A stretch of DNA of 8,043 bases from Deltaproteobacteria bacterium (GTDB lineage Bacteria > Desulfobacterota > Desulfuromonadia > Desulfuromonadales > BM103): the NCBI GenBank assembly GCA_006226895.1, contig SBFN01000233.1, positions 1-8,043 of the forward strand. The letters are read 5' to 3'. Under the pieces are notes generated by a model. The model was not told where the DNA came from and did no database searches. It saw nothing but the letters and a program-made list of their open reading frames with translations. Positions within the stretch are counted from its first letter, which is position 1, and every line of letters begins with the position of its first letter. The position numbers and the translations under genes are program-made. This document shows positions 7,791 through 8,043 of this stretch, piece by piece.

Positions 7791-7798
7791 GCGTGATT

Positions 7799-8043
7799 AT
7801 GTTTGGCACACAAATACATCGATATATTATCAGGGAGGTCCTTTCGCCCACCCTGCTCTGCATTGCCATCTTCACCATGGTGATGGTCATGGGCCAGGCT
7901 TACAAACTGGCCGATCTGATCATTGACAAAGGTGTTTCCCCCATCGACATCGTGGTCCTTCTGGTCACCCTGCTGCCAACCTTCTTTTCCATATCACTAC
8001 CGCTGGCCTTCCTGATGGGCATCATGATCGGCTTGGGCCGGAT
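7799..8043 (+). CDS. lptF: LptF/LptG-family permease (YjgP/YjgQ), LPS export; N-terminal part, runs off the right edge
   Basis: The 81 complete codons begin MFGTQIHRYIIREVLSPTLL. A first membrane helix (about 17-38) reads into IFTMVMVMGQAYKLADLIID, and a second spans about 50-80 (IDIVVLLVTLLPTFFSISL, then PLAFLMGIMIGLGR). This matches the conserved N-terminus of the LptF/LptG permeases, which with LptB form the ABC transporter that extracts lipopolysaccharide from the inner membrane and passes it to LptC/LptA. LptF is more likely than LptG because it is usually the first gene of the pair, but the fragment cannot decide. ATG 7799-7801 is the first in-frame ATG. A GTG two codons upstream (7793) is the alternative. 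Neither has a recognisable Shine-Dalgarno. It is divergent from rpsB across about 206 nt. Confidence 0.88.
   Translation, partial: MFGTQIHRYIIREVLSPTLLCIAIFTMVMVMGQAYKLADLIIDKGVSPIDIVVLLVTLLPTFFSISLPLAFLMGIMIGLGR

Noticed and set aside
6641..7792. 10-bp direct repeat ACTACTATGC at 6641-6650 and 7783-7792
   Set aside because: The match is short and falls in AT-rich leaders of genes on opposite strands; no shared function is evident.

Overview
The window is a block of core housekeeping genes from a Gram-negative bacterium. All genes but one lie on the minus strand, in the order rpsB - tsf - pyrH - frr - uppS - cdsA - dxr - rseP - tsaB (partial). A divergent gene for an LPS-export permease (lptF, partial) leaves the right edge on the plus strand. 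LptF and RseP imply an outer membrane. The gene order, the divergent lptF and the roughly 50% GC judged by eye fit a Desulfuromonadales-type (Desulfobacterota, formerly Deltaproteobacteria) genome. That placement is inferred from recalled synteny, not from a search.

Region by region, from the right: 7799-8043 is the start of lptF. 7593-7798 is a divergent intergenic region with a plausible rpsB promoter (TTGCCT-17-TATACG), a leader of about 110 nt with two short hairpins, and a candidate lptF promoter so close to the ATG that the mRNA may be leaderless. rpsB (S2, with a long acidic Ala/Glu/Pro tail) is followed by a strong stem-loop with T runs on both strands. Then come tsf (GTG start, very strong Shine-Dalgarno), pyrH and frr. 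After frr there is a possible 14-codon ORF and a second minus-strand intrinsic terminator. uppS opens the last group: uppS, cdsA, dxr, rseP and tsaB overlap or abut by a few bases, and rseP and tsaB start at GTG and TTG. tsaB runs off the left edge.

The first group serves translation (S2, EF-Ts, ribosome recycling factor) with UMP kinase. The second serves envelope and lipid synthesis: dxr feeds isoprenoid precursors, UppS uses them to make the undecaprenyl carrier, CdsA makes CDP-diacylglycerol, and RseP is a membrane protease. Two terminator-like hairpins split the array into rpsB / tsf-pyrH-frr / uppS-to-tsaB, so expression probably depends on read-through or on promoters not evident from sequence.

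I found no mobile element, CRISPR array, tRNA, rRNA or unfamiliar gene system. The points worth a second look are regulatory (leader hairpins, an 11-nt complementarity between the rpsB leader and the tsf start, a possible leaderless lptF mRNA) and start-codon questions. I do not think the window holds an undescribed system.
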